Shown: positions 23,397 through 36,043, counted from the first letter of the stretch. The stretch is 64,000 bases of DNA from Phocoena phocoena (GCF_963924675.1 NC_089223.1:6274881-6338880); one strand, 5' to 3'. The notes: generated from the letters alone by a model not told the origin. Program-made: numbers and translations.

Positions 23397-24565
23397 TTAA
23401 GCTGGAAACAAAGATTCAACTGATAATCTAATAAAGCTAATGTATGTGATTGCAGAAAGTTGCCTAAAGATCTCATTAAACATATGGATATTATTAGCAA
23501 TAGCTGGTTAAAAATATAATTTAAAAAGTACTCCTTTGTGATAGCATGACAACTTAAAATATATAGCAATAAATAAGATATCTTCAGATCCTGCATTTCA
23601 AAAATTACAAATCTTTACTAAGAAAAATAAATTGAAAACTAAAGAGTTTTATAATGCTTTTAAATGGGTGGAATAAATATTATAAATATGCAAATTTTAA
23701 AATAAATTTAAATATAATACAACCCAAAATGTTTTCCCTATTTTCAAACTTGACATAGGTCAAATTTATGATTTCCAACTTTGATACGTATCACTTCTAT
23801 AGTTTGAAAGGAAAATAAAATTACGATTAATATTGTTGTCTCATACCTCATAGAAGGCAACGATATGGTGAAAAAACTTTACTTGGTTTTACTTCTGCTA
23901 CCAGTGATCAAACCTTAGACACATCATAAAGCACTTTGTTCAGGTGTCTCATCTTTTAAAAAGAGATGACCATCAGATCGATTTAGAGTACATGTAAATA
24001 TGCTTTGAAAGTTAGAAGGGCTAGTGCAATAAATAAAGAAATCTTTGCCTTTCGAAAGACAATGTATTTTATAAAGTTTATTCCTCTTCTTTTATAAAAA
24101 AAAAGAAAAGAAAGTGCACCCCAGAGAAACCAAATGGATTTTCCCAGGTGACAACGTTAGTGGCAAAACCCTGACAGGGACCTATATCAGGTACCTTTTG
24201 GACCACATGCAACGCATAATGAAATGCTCCAAACTTGAGGTATCTGGGGAGAAATCAACACCTCTGAAAACTGGTCAGAGACAAAGAAGACCAAAAGTGA
24301 CTAGTTTGACATTACAGAATACATAAAAATTACTAGAGACCCACAAAGCACCCAAAAGGAAAAAAACAGAGAGAATCAATGATATATTGGGAGAATTTAT
24401 GTCCATATTACTTGGGAAGTGAAAATAGTGTCATAGAAAATTTTTAAAAATAGGTTAACATTCAGAAGACATATCAAAGTAATTGCCACACTATTTTAAA
24501 ATACCCTTTTAGTTAAATATTTATGATGTTTAATAAATTAAAATGCCCATGGCATTATATAAAGA
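23397..24565. other. Unannotated AT-rich sequence
   Basis: No recognised element. A 70-codon frame at 24114-24326 (plus) has no recognisable protein and no conserved motif. Confidence 0.4.
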
Positions 24566-24770
24566 AAATCTAACTGACATTTATTAAGGCCTGCTCTGTG
24601 CCACGAAAAGCACATGACAGCCATGAAAGGATGAAGACTGATCATCACCATTTTACAAACAGGTTCAACTGGGCTGATACTGAGGAAGTACTTGGTCCAA
24701 AACCAAGTCTACTCAGTGAGAAAGGATCACAGTCAAGACCTAAATTTAAGTTCCTTCCAAAGCTTGAGCT
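24566..24770 (-). mobile_element. MIR SINE, minus strand
   Basis: Antisense MIR blocks: tgacatttattaaggcctgc, tctgtgccacg, atcaccattttacaaacagg, actgaggaagtacttggtcc, acagtcaagacctaaattta. The 69-codon frame at 24598-24807 is part of this element. Confidence 0.65.
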
Positions 24771-24834
24771 TTTCATTGACCTCATGGTGTTAGAAGGGTT
24801 AATATAATCCACTGTAGTCTACGTACCAAAGTGG

Positions 24835-25050
24835 TAGAATAAGGTTGGTGCTCCTACCTGGTTTCCAATCCAAACCCTGTTGGGTGGTAATGGCATTACC
24901 TCAGCCAAGTTATTTAACTTCTCTACGTTTGTTTCTTTTTTTTTTTTTGTAATATGAAGGTAAATACCAACAATAATTATTCCCACCTTAAAGGAATTAA
25001 ATGAATTGATACAGAAACCATTTAGAACCCTGGCTGACACTCATCTTTTA
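24835..25050 (+). mobile_element. MIR SINE, plus strand
   Basis: MIR blocks in the sense order: gtttccaatccaaaccctgt, ggcattacctcagccaagtt, atttaacttctctacgtttg, then a T-run of 12 that replaces the usual cctcatctgtaaaa, then ggaattaaatgaattgatac and agaaccctggctgacact. Confidence 0.65.
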
Positions 25051-25795
25051 TTTTAGTGGCTAAAACATATACAACATTTATGTCCTTAAATAAAGGTAAA
25101 AAGCAACAATGAAATTAAAAAACCAAGCTTACTGCACACCCAGAGATGGGAGAAAGCTGGCACTAGGCACAGCCCAGCAGTCACAAACGAAGGTTTAGAC
25201 CAGAGGGCTGAGGAAAACTGCGGTGGTGGAGAGTTATCTAACTTCAGCCAGGAAGAATGACAGATTGGAAAGCTGGGTGAGAAAGAAGTGACAAAGGTCT
25301 GGATGAGTGTAGTACCATCTGGGAGGAAAGGGTGCTCTAATATTCAGAAGCCAGCTACATAGGTTACACAGTGTAAACTCTACTACCCCATCCACCAATG
25401 ACAAAAAGGGAAATTAAATTTAAATGACTGCAAAAACAGCAGTCGGTCCAACATGAAACCTCAGTACTCTGATGAACATGCCATCAAGAATCAGTTCCTA
25501 AACATTAAAAAAATCAAACCAAGAAAGACACAGAAAGTCAAATTGTGAAAGAATTTACACCTGAGAGCACATCTGATGGAGTAACCAGAATTGTTTTCAA
25601 ACCACTTAGTTAAATATTGGGCTACTGATTTTCCTATAATTCCCAAAAGCAGATACAGGAATTGTGAAAGTCCACAATTCCTTATTCATCTATAAAATAC
25701 TTTCATGAGGTGTAAAATTAAACATCAAATGATCTATTATCATTATAAGAGAAAGACAACATAAAGTATAAAACCTTAAATTCTAGAACAAGCAC
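25051..25795. other. Unannotated sequence
   Basis: Single-copy AT-rich sequence; nothing recognised. Confidence 0.4.
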
Positions 25796-25965
25796 CTTCT
25801 GTTTCTTCCATGTAACCTTAGGCAAATCATTTTCCCTCACTTTGTTGGAGCTTATCTATCCATAAAATAAAGAGAATACACATTTCCCTCTCAGCCCTAT
25901 AGTGTCAAGATTATCAAATGAAATAATGTATATTAAAGTGTTTTTTAGATGTTATAATACAATTA
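25796..25965 (+). mobile_element. MIR SINE fragment, plus strand
   Basis: Sense MIR blocks: catgtaaccttaggcaaatc, attttccctcactttgttg, atccataaaataaagagaat, atcaaatgaaataatgtata. The 5' head is missing or diffuse. Confidence 0.55.
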
Positions 25966-26104
25966 GAATAGATTATAATTATTAATTCCTAATTGCGAAG
26001 AGTATCTGTTACTGTAAACAAGTCACCAAACTTGCTACCTCTGAGAATATTCTAAAAATAAGGTAATAATACAAACTCAGCAAAAATTTTTAATGTATTA
26101 TTAA

Positions 26105-27330
26105 AAATCGTGCCTCTATTCATCTGTTGATGGGCATTTGGGTTGTTTCCATACCTTGGCTATTGTGAGTAATGTTGCAATAAACATGAGTGTGCATATA
26201 TCTAGTCAACATCTTGTTTTCATTTCCTTTGGGTATATACCTAGAAGTAAAATTACTGGATCGTGTGGTAGATCTATTTTTAATTTTTTGAGGAACTCCC
26301 ATATTGCTTCCCATAGTGTTTGGACTAATGTCCATTCCCACCCACAGTGTATAAGGACTCCCTTTTTACCACAACCTCATCAGCACTTGTCTCTTGTCTT
26401 CTTGTGATAGATATCCCAACAGGTGTGAGGTGATAACTCATGGTTTTTGTTTGCATCTCTCTGATGATTAGTGATGTTGAGCATCTTTTTATGTGCCTGC
26501 TGGCCACTTTTAATGTCCTTTTTGGAAAAATATCTACACAGCTGACCTGTGAACAATGCAGGGGTTAGGGCCATCTACCACCACGCAGGTGAAAATCCAC
26601 ATGTAACTTTATAGTTGGCCCTCCATTTCCACCGTTCTGCATCCACGGATTCAACCAACTGAGGATCGTATAGTGCTGTAATTTATTGAAAATAATGTGT
26701 GTATAAGTTCAAACCTACGATCTTCAAGAATCGACTGTTTTCATTTCTTCTGCCCATTTTTAATCATATTGTTTGTTTTTTTGTTATGAAGTTGTATTAG
26801 TTATTTATATATTTTGTACATGAACCCCTTATCTAATATATAGATTGCAAAAAATGGTATATGTACACAACAGAATAGTATTCATCCATGAGAAAGGAGG
26901 ATATCTTGCCATTTGTGACAATATGAATAGACCTTGAACACATTATGCTAAGTGAGATAAGTCAGACAGAGAAAGACAAGTACTGTATGACACGACTTCT
27001 AAGTGTAGTCTAAAACTAAGTTAAAACTGTAAAAAAGCACAGAGTAAAATGGTGGTTACCAGGAGATGGGGGCTGAAGGGGTAAGACTGATGGTGTTTAA
27101 GGATACAAACTTGTAATGGGTAGTAAATAAGCCATGGAGATCTAATGTACAGTATAAGGAATATAGATAATAATATTGTACTATAATGATGTAACATGAT
27201 AAATATTACTTCAATGACAATCATAGCACAATATATAAATGTATCAGGTAACACACTGTACACCTTAAACTTGCAAAGTGTAACATGCTAAATTTATCAA
27301 ATACAGAAAAGAAACGAAATTGTACCTCTA
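26105..27330. mobile_element. Old L1 with 5' inversion (twin-primed), with TSD
   Basis: Left piece (26119-about 26850) is antisense L1 ORF2 3' sequence, from 'tctattcatctgttgatggg' rightwards. Right piece (about 26855-27316) is sense, starting aaatggtatatgtacacaac and ending in the 3' UTR (cacactgtacaccttaaact, then an A-rich tail). The two pieces are consecutive in L1, as in twin priming. The TSD is aaatcgtgcctcta (26105-26118) and aaattgtacctcta (27317-27330), 12/14. A Tigger-like element (26533-26736) is inserted in the left piece. Open frames at 26138-26407 are antisense shadows. Confidence 0.82.
26533..26736. mobile_element. Tigger-like non-autonomous DNA transposon nested in L1
   Basis: The L1 reading breaks at about 26533 and resumes at 26737 with the expected next L1 block (catttcttctgcccattttt). 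The 204-bp insert begins cagctgacctgtgaacaatg, with caggggttagggcc following, and ends atcttcaagaatcgactg. The two ends are imperfect terminal inverted repeats (roughly 15 of the first 24 positions). Interior words (ttggccctccatttccacc, atccacggattcaaccaact) are typical of Tigger/mariner-derived elements. No transposase sequence. Borders are approximate and the TA duplication is not clearly preserved. Confidence 0.6.
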
Positions 27331-28414
27331 GATTTCTTTTCTTAAGAGTATGCAAAAACAAAGTTGAACACAAAGTTTCAAAAGGCCAAAGTTAGAGAAA
27401 ACAGAATTTTTTAAAAAAAGAATGAGACAGAAATTTGACATTCTATACTAATACTGAATATCATTTCACTTTGTATACTTACAGCAGTATGTATTTAATA
27501 AGCTGTGCAATTACTCTGCAGTTTTATTGCATGCAAAGAGAAAATTTTTCCTTATAAAATATAATACAGATTGAAAGAAATTCATTTGAAAACATTTAAT
27601 AACTGCCATACTCAGGAGTCTAAATGGCACTATTTTACTACGTCTAAACTGTGAAAAAAAAAATCATTGAAGCCTTCATAGCAAGAAGAAAAATCCCGGG
27701 ACCCTACTAACAATTTAGTGTGGCCAGTTCTTGTGGAATGTTGGTTTTACTTTTCACAGAGACATACCGAGATGCTGTTCATTACGATTAAGACTTTATA
27801 ACTATAAACAAGTAAAAAAATTAGTGTGAGGTTCATTATACTACAGACATCATTTAGCATGTGATACCCACAGCTGGGCATCTAGACCTCAAAAATGTTT
27901 CTTTGAACTTTTTACCTTAAAAAATAAGTACAGGTAAAGATCACTCACCAAGAGAGTTTGTGACTCCAAAGGAGGGATGCTATCCTAGGATTTACAGATC
28001 TTATCTATGAGAGGTCAATGAATAGAATAGATCTGTGCATGTGTATTGGGAAAAAAAGTCATAGTTTCACTGAATTCTAAGTGAAAATTTATCATCTTCT
28101 TGGATTATGTTAGTCAACGAAGCACAATAGGAATAGCAGTATTTATGAAATTTCTTCAAAGTATTATCTTTTCATATATTTTATTACAATTACGTAAAGT
28201 ATGATTTAAACTCATCACAGCTTCAGAATTACTCTTATTATTAAACATTTGCCTAGACCTTATGTACTGTATTATGATGCCTGTGTTTGACTACACCACA
28301 AATTTGATTTCTCATGTTTTGATGACTGTATTCTAATAAAATTGATTCTCTGTGTAATCCTCTGCATTTGAGTATATGCATTTAAAATATTAAAATCATT
28401 ATTTTGAAAGGGGA
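27331..28414. other. Unannotated AT-rich sequence
   Basis: No recognised repeat or credible open frame. Confidence 0.4.
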
Positions 28415-29040
28415 TGCATAAACTTCATCAGACTTCCAGATGGACCCATGGCACTGTGGTGGCTCTGTATTGTGTCAGCTGGGCTAGGACGAACAACACT
28501 GCTCAGAACCCCCTACCCTGTATGATTCCAGTTAGTATGGGCCATGGAGACAATCTTGTGAGATTTGTGGGTACAAGTGAAGCGGCAGCCATGTTGTTTT
28601 TTCTCTGGAAGGGCAGGGCAGAGTCATCAGGTGCCTCTGTAGATCACACACAGTGCATCTTATCTATTCATCCTCCTTCAGCCTCCCCTGCATCACATGG
28701 GTGTTTAGCTCTGTAATGATCATGGCCCCAGTTTCTCCTGAATGACATCTGTATCACCAAGATTGAAAGCAGTGAAAAGTAAGAACTGACATGATTTCCA
28801 ATCCATTTCCCTTGGTTTCAGCAAATGCTTGTGAGTTACAGCATACTCCTTCCCACATTACATCCATCTTCTCTTCCTAGCTGCCTGTCCTGTGGATTTA
28901 AACTCTAGACACATGCAAAGACAGCGGCCCTATTGACATCTTTTAACCAGCTCCTACAATTATGTAAATCCTTATAAAAAGTTCTTATACTTTTTTCTAA
29001 TTTTTCAACTTCTCTGATGGAATACTAACTGATACAGCAC
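28415..29040 (+). mobile_element. Possible ancient LTR
   Basis: A moderately GC block in AT-rich surroundings ends ctctgatggaatactaactg atacagc, which resembles the 'tggaataccaactgatacag'-type ends of some old LTR and MER elements. I could not assign a family. The 100-codon frame at 28414-28716 has no recognisable protein. It could equally be single-copy sequence. Confidence 0.25.
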
Positions 29041-29515
29041 AAAAATTATGTTAAGAAACCCTGTTTTAAAACAAATCTTTTTAATTATCACAAGACGCTG
29101 GTAAGTATAAGGCCACTAAATTAGCTAACATTTATTCTAACTTTAAAAGTAAGTACTGGCTGACATCTTCTGGTCGAGAATGTATGTAAGTTAACTTCAC
29201 AATAAAACAATTTAATCACAATTTAGTCACATATTTAATCACATACTACATATCTACTGGTTTCAGGTCAGGATATGTCAGAAGACAACCCTGAAATGGA
29301 GAGCAGAAGAAGAAAAAGAAAACAGAAAATAGTCCCAGAAAGTGTTTGTTTCAAAGGGTGAGAATGAATTATTGAAGGGCAGTTCTAAAGTGCCACGACT
29401 CAATTCAAGGGGATAATTTAATTCTGCTTCTAGTTGAGTTCATAACACATTTCAGTCTTATCCCATGGCATAATATTGAGTCTTATACATCAGTCTTACT
29501 CTATAGTTGTTTTTT
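29041..29515. other. Unannotated sequence
   Basis: AT-rich single-copy DNA; nothing recognised. Confidence 0.4.
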
Positions 29516-29743
29516 AAGAAATTTATGTGGGCTTCCCTGGTGGTGCAGTGGTTGAGAGCCCACCTGCCGATGCAGGGGACACGGGTTTGTGCCCCGGTCC
29601 GGGAAGATCCCACATGCCGTGGAGCGGCTGGACCCGTGAGCCATGGCCCCTGAGCCTGCGCGTCTGGAGCCTGTGCTCCGCAATGGGAGGGGCCACAACA
29701 GTGAGAGGCCCGCGTACCGCAAAAAAAGAAAGAAATTTATGTG
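29516..29743 (+). mobile_element. CHR-type SINE, plus strand, with perfect TSD
   Basis: The SINE body (29530-29729) starts ggcttccctggtggtgcagt and ends gcgtaccgcaaaaaaagaa. A perfect 14-bp TSD, aagaaatttatgtg, lies at 29516-29529 and 29730-29743. The perfect TSD and close match to the other copies point to a recent insertion. The open frames here on both strands are SINE artefacts. Confidence 0.96.
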
Positions 29744-30045
29744 ATTTTTTTGTGCCACAACACAAGTGACAGAATAACATCACCGATATATAGGAACATA
29801 TTCCCAGCCATTTTAGAATGGAGAGCTTTACATTCTCTCTTCAATCATAGAAGAGAGACATACTCAGAACGAGATCTGAATGTGATGCAAAAACTCTTTT
29901 GACCGTTTTTGTGCAATGGTTGAAGCTGAATACCTACATTCCTAACTCTAGTCTGTGAACATGAGGAGTAATGCATTTAGACACATGACCGTTTTGCCTT
30001 TAGACTAATAACACTGAGGAACTATTCAAACTAACCCTTGGAAAA
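29744..30045. other. Unannotated sequence
   Basis: Single-copy; nothing recognised before the hairpin. Confidence 0.4.
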
Positions 30046-30118
30046 GTACAGAAAACTCTACATCATTTGGAGCCGATTTTTCCCCTTTGGGCTCCAAATG
30101 ATATAGAGTTTTCCGTAC
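30046..30118. repeat. 73-nt near-perfect hairpin (miRNA-like or MITE core)
   Basis: Arms 30046-30074 and 30090-30118 pair at 27 of 29 positions (mismatches 30050/30114 and 30061/30103), with a 15-nt loop at 30075-30089. The size and geometry fit a pre-microRNA hairpin, or the collapsed core of a palindromic DNA transposon. No poly(A) or other element borders are seen. Processing cannot be judged from sequence. Confidence 0.85.
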
Positions 30119-31039
30119 CATTGCAAAGCAGAAAAGACAACCTTTTGCAGAGGTAGCATTTGAAATATGACCAATGTTAGGTTTGGGTGGGGAACCCTCA
30201 AAACACAATTAAATGCCTGTGTTTGTCACCATCAACAATGCTTCGATCCAGTCTTCTCAAAATACAACAGAAAATCTGAAAACAGGATTCTAAGCAGCAT
30301 TAAAAAAAAGGTCTTACTTGTACACATTCTTTAATCCACAGAAGACTCAGAGTTGGCAAAGGTAGAGTAACAGTCTGGAGAAGTCTATTTCAGCAGATTG
30401 ATATTTATGTACTATTCTGCTCCCATGTAAATTTGCAAGGAGCTCATTTTCATTTACTTAATAATAGAAGGTTGGAATGTAGACCATTAACATTAAAGAG
30501 ATTTGAGGCTACGTGCAACAATACTAAATGTCTGTCGGTCTGTGTATAAAAACTTTTTTCAATTTCTGTAATTTCATATATTTGTCAAAACATCTTCCAC
30601 GTTCACAATGACTTCACTGAAACAAATTCAGTTTGAGATAAACTCTATTTCTTCGGAAAGTCCCTCTCATTTTCTCAGAGAAGTATTATATAAGCTACTG
30701 TAACAGGGCCAATTACCTGAGGCATATTAAGAAGCAATGATGCATAAAACCTTTTTCAATATCAAGTTCAAAGCAGGACAAAAGGTGAATTCATTAATGT
30801 GAATGTTAAGACAAATGAAATAGAAAGTCACAGTGGTTAATTATGCCGAGGAAACAAATGAGAGTTTGTCACACTTAAAGAAAGTCTTTTTTAAATAACT
30901 AAATTATTCAAAAGGAGAGTTTTGTCAATATTGTTTCTGAGGCTATAATGTCAGGAATGTGTGTGCGTCTATGTATGTATGAATTTTTAAAAAACAATAA
31001 AAATGGAGAAACTAATGATTTTTGATTTTGTTATATTTT
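30119..31039. other. Unannotated sequence
   Basis: AT-rich, no recognised element, no credible open frame. Confidence 0.4.
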
Positions 31040-31240
31040 CTTTTTTTAATTTTTAAAAAATAGTAATTTAAATATACTTGATTTATAATGTTGCGTTAGT
31101 TTCAGGTCTGCAACAAAGTGATTCAGTTATATATGTATTCTTCCATTATAGGTTATTACAAGATATTGAATATAGTTCCCTGTGCTATACAGAAGGTCCT
31201 TGTTGGTTATCTATTTCATATATAGTAGTGTGTATCACAG
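31040..31240 (-). mobile_element. L1 3' end, short copy, minus strand
   Basis: Antisense L1 3' UTR: ttataatgttgcgttagttt, 'caggtctgcaacaaagtgat', gttattacaagatattgaat, agttccctgtgctatacag, aaggtccttgttggttatct. Truncated at about 200 bp. It belongs to the artiodactyl/cetacean subfamily whose sense copy lies at 62.77-63.1 kb. TSD not resolved. Confidence 0.82.
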
Positions 31241-34200
31241 ATGCCCAATGAGGCAATTGACGGTAATTATGGACAAAGAAGAAGAGATGTGTCTCTCTGC
31301 TAATAAGCAAGGACCACTGGTACAGCTGAGGAGAAAAAATAACGTATAAAATTTTGTTATTTTTAGAACTGACGCTTACTGTGTTGATCTCTATTCTATA
31401 CATGAATATCTAACTGAAAAGAAACTGACTTTTCCTTTTAGTGACTTCTAATTTTTACACTTAAACTTACTTGCTTGTACTTACATTACACAGTAGTTTT
31501 TTTTTTCCCATTTAGAGGCATTAAGAGCTTTACTCCAAATAATAAAAGAGCCATAACTTCCTAGTACGGAACACAGATATGGAAAGAAAGAGTGGCTGAA
31601 GAGCATACACTTCCATCACTCTACTTGGACACAGTGTTTCCCTAGCAGGTTCATCACAATGGAATTTCAATCAGATTAAACTCCTTAAGAGAGCAAACTT
31701 AGGTTTTACTATGTTGATAATATTTAGTGTATCTTTAAGATCTTCTGCCGTATCTTTAAGACAGACATACAGAACTTTTAGATATCCTTTTAGCACTCTT
31801 AAGCATTGAGTTCCTTCCTGACAAAGATTTTCATCCTGCACATGGGTACCTCAACTTCTGGTGATAAATAGAATGGCCAGCAATATATGCTACCAAAGAA
31901 TATGTGTAGCTAAGTGAATGGATTGATAACCTTTAACTGTCACAATGAAATGTCTTTATTTTCAACATGGCTGATATCTGTAACACAGAGGTGTTTTTTC
32001 ATTCAGGAATGAAACATTCCCGCCCTTCGGATCCTCAGTAGAACTTCACTTATGAGTTCTCTGCCATAAAACTCCTACCTTAAACCTGCTGGAGACAGTT
32101 GATGTTCAAGAATTGTCTAAGGAATAAGTTGTCAACTACTTATTCCTCCACAATACTTCAGGCTTCCTCCCTGTGTATGGAGATAATCAGAAAGCTACCA
32201 TAATCATTTTGTTTCTTTGTGTAATTGCATTTAAGTTTTGTTCAAGGGGACTACCAAAGGCTCATACAAGAAACGACCAAGTGTATGCGGAAGACCTTTC
32301 ACACATTTAAGAAAGCTGCTGTTGAGAATGCGTGCCATGATGTGGTTCAATCGTATAAGCATCCTTTTAACATACGGGGGAGAAAAATGATTCTCTTGAT
32401 GAACTGCTATCCTTTCTTTTAGACAAGGTTAGACTAACAAACTTAAAGCTTTATACTGAAATGCCATAGCTTTCTCCAACATATTTTTTTTTGTTTGGAC
32501 ATAAACAATCTCCAGTCCAATTCTGTGCTCAGCTCATGCCCTTCATCATATACCAGTGGTTTCTGGCTCACAGTTTGTATTTTTCTTGCCAATCATCAAA
32601 TAACTTTTAGATCAGAAAATATTTAACAACATTAAAAATATATTATGATATATATTAAAAACAAAATGGTGAAAACAGATGAAGAACAGATTATGAGAAA
32701 TTAGTTTGTCTTGCTGAAATCACTGTTATCAATTCTAGTCTCTCACAACTGGTTGCAAAGGCCCCAAAAGAATCCACATGGGCACATCTCCCGGTGCTTC
32801 ATAATCCTCTTGAAAAGTCACTGATAAATATTTTTATTCTAAATTATTTTTCACTGACACTTTGGGAAATATTAAGTTGTTTTTCTTTCTTTTATGTCAA
32901 CTTCCCTCAGTAGGTAGCTATACCATCTGTACTACTCTCTTTTGTATACACTATGTATATTTTTACAAATGCTCCTTGAATCAGGGCAAGCATAGTTCTG
33001 TCTTCCTCAGAGAACGTCTAAGTTGTTTCTGGCCACATCATAAATAGTTGCCTATTAATGGATGAGAAAAATCAACACATGAAATGACTAGGCCTCTACC
33101 TCATAGCTACCTCTTTCTGACCAAGTGTCTCTGTCTTTTAGGAAAGTAAGAAGAATCTTTGTCAGTAGAACAAAATAATCAAATCCATTTTATTTCTACA
33201 AAGTGTCCAAAGTTATAAAACAAACTGTTCAATGTCTATAACGAAGCAAATAATTATTCCTGAATGTCAACTCGGGACTTTATGTGAGTAAAGTTACTCC
33301 AAAATGAATGAACATTTCTTTCACCATTTCAATAATTCCTGTTTATTCACTTAAAAATTCACTTTTAGGTAGACTAGAGGTGCAGTGACAGTATAAATTA
33401 TAAATGAATACAAATAACCCATTTGTTTTACTATCAAAAATGCCAATAACATTAGAAGCGAAAAGAATAGGTTTGAGATAAGAATATGCGTAGAGATAAG
33501 TCACTCTTGGAAAATAAGCTGAGGATGTTTCAAAATCGGAAGATTTCACCACTTACCTCAATCTTACCAACTGCCCTCTTCACCCCAACCTCTTAATTTT
33601 CATATTTCCATTCATAGCACATTTTTTCCACTTATTCAGAGTTAGAAGTATGACATAGTCTTTGATTGTTCTTCCCCCCATGTCAGTTATTCAGGAATTG
33701 ATAGGAGAGGATTTCACTGAAATGTCTCTGGTGACTGGCCCTCCCACTGAATAAAGTATAGGCTGCCCAGAATGGAGTTAAGACCTTTCCTCATTTAGAC
33801 CAATCTTACTTCTTAGCTTTGCTGCTCACTACTCATTTTATAAAATTCACTTTCCAACACCTTTAAAGATAGAATCTATCACCATATCCTAAGTAAATTC
33901 TTAAGCCAAGTCTCTTTTTACTTTGTCCGATCTGTGATGTGAGTCCCTTAGTTTTTCCTATGTTTCATTTGTCAAATTTAATTACACTGACTCTGAATAA
34001 CTGCAGCACTTCATTCATTCATTCATTGTTCTTTTCTCCATCTCTTTAAATATGTATGTGGCATACAAGGGTACACTTAACATGTTGCAGGGTGTCAGAG
34101 AGCTATAATACAGTCTGAGTTTTTTACTGACTTTAATCCTACATTTAATTTTTATATAATTGATTTTTTCTCCACAATGAAACTGTAGCAGTTTGGAAGC

Positions 34201-34532
34201 ATTGGTCTTTTGCAATTTTCCTTTATTCTCCACAGTTCTTAGCACAAGTATTCATTTGATTGAATTAAATAATTCAATCATTTGATTGAATTAAAAAATC
34301 TTACAAAACATAGTGCTGATTTCATCACTACTGAGTTTCTTAGAAAAGAAAGTCTATAAAATAACTAGCATTATAAGCCAGAAGATAGAGCGATTTCTAA
34401 GCTAGAATCATTCATGATCTAAAATACCAGAAAAATAGCCTCTATTGATAGATATTACCTTGTGAAATATAATCCTCTCTTAAGGGAATAGCAACATTGG
34501 ACAGCAAAGAGACAGCTATGAGTTTTGGGGGG
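31241..34532. other. Long unannotated stretch
   Basis: About 3.3 kb of AT-rich single-copy sequence. Minor structures: a 10-bp inverted repeat around 32128-32155 (aggaataagt...acttattcct), an (ATTC)n run near 34015, and a small palindromic direct repeat (catttgattgaattaaa twice) at 34245-34300. No recognised mobile element and no credible open frame; those of 60-80 codons show no known motif. Confidence 0.45.
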
Positions 34533-34731
34533 TTTTTTTTGCTGTACGCGGGCCTCTCACTGTTGTGGTCTCTCCCATTGCGGAGCACAAGCTCCAGACG
34601 CGCAGGCTCAGCGGCCATGGCTCACAGGCCCAGCCACTCCGCAGCATGTGGGATCTTCCCGGACCAGAGCACGAACCCATGTCCCCTGCATCGGCAGGCG
34701 GACTCTCAACCACTGTGCCACCAGGGAAGCC
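34533..34731 (-). mobile_element. CHR-type SINE, minus strand
   Basis: A run of 8 T at 34533-34540, then gctgtacgcgggcctctcac through to ccaccagggaagcc on the plus strand. On the minus strand it is a standard ~200-bp CHR SINE. Flanks are G6 on the left and C6T16 on the right; no TSD can be read. The open frames 34497-34862 on both strands are SINE artefacts. Confidence 0.92.
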
Positions 34732-36043
34732 CCCCTTTTTTTTTTTTTTTTAATGTGCTCCTTAAAAATTTGTTTAGATGACTTCCAGTCAGATGACATG
34801 AGTAGAGCTCCCAGGGAAGCTCTCATTCCAAAGGCAGAGGGTCCACTTTGATCATCCTTCACACCCTTAGAGAAAAGTGTACTAATTCTCCATTAGCAAC
34901 TAGACAGTATTCAACTGGAACCACAGCGGAGCAGGAGATGTTTTGCTAAACCAGTTAGCTTCCTCCTTTGTACGGTCTCAGAAAAGCAAAGTCAATGTTG
35001 ACTGAAGCTAATGACTTATTACAGAATGTAAAGCAGCAACCAACGTATAATCACATAATCCTAGGTTTGGAAAATTTCATGTTGAATTAATTAGCATTTT
35101 TTCTCGCAGATAGTCTCTGCAAGATAGGATCTGTGTTGCTTGAAAAGTCTTTCAAAATAAGGGATTTTCAAACGTGTATCTATAGCTATTCTAGCACTTA
35201 AAAATTCTCTCAGCATGGAAATCTGCACTATTAATAGTCCAAGTTTTTGAATTTTTAAAAAAATCAGTACAAAATAAAGAATGGGTCACGTTTTTGTAAG
35301 ATTTCTTAATATACACTGAAGAATAGTATTCAGTTATTTCAGTATGTTTTCTTTTTCAAATGGAATTATTCTACTTCCTTAATTTTTTTATTGGAGTATA
35401 TTTCTATTACTGAGAATATTTAATCAAAATTTTTATTTCTCCCCTGTACCTTCTTGGTACATTCCAGATTCTTCATTAGATGAATAAACTACAAGTGCTC
35501 AGAGAAATCAAGAAGAGTGTGATCCAGCCAAGAATACATTTGTGCCTGGTTCCTAAAAATCTTTCTTATTAATCTAAGTTCTAATAATATGTCCGTAGTT
35601 CCCAACTTGGATTTCTTAGAGCTGTAGGGATTGATGTAGTAATAGGGAAACAGGAAACGTCTGTGAAATCCTAATAGAAAATGTATGTTCACCACTGATC
35701 AGATGGCACAGGTCATATTCAACACTAAATTTCTTTGCCATTTTTCATGCATAAGGCTTGATACATAGTAAATATTCAACAAATGTTTCTTACTAATATA
35801 AAATTGTATAAAGTCATTTAAATGCTGTTGCTATTCAATGATAAAACTTAGAATTTATGAGGAAGATACATACATAGAGAAATCCTTAACAAAAATAGAA
35901 AATTGAACATTTTTATTAAATGCAGTGTTTTCGGGAGAGAATTCCCTGGTTTCCATTTAGAAAAATAATAATGTAAATGGATAGGGCTTGAAAAAAGTGG
36001 AATTGCTATGTCTTAGTTTAAATTTAAGATAAAGATTTTTTGT
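34732..36043. other. Unannotated sequence
   Basis: Single-copy AT-rich DNA. The word tttttttattggagtata at 35385-35402 resembles the last bases of an L1 3' end but is too short to call. Confidence 0.4.

Noticed and set aside
28414..28716. 100-codon open frame
   Set aside because: No recognised motif, no gene context; possibly inside an old LTR.
35385..35402. tttttttattggagtata resembling an L1 3' terminus, minus strand
   Set aside because: Under 20 bp and no tail or TSD; too short to call.
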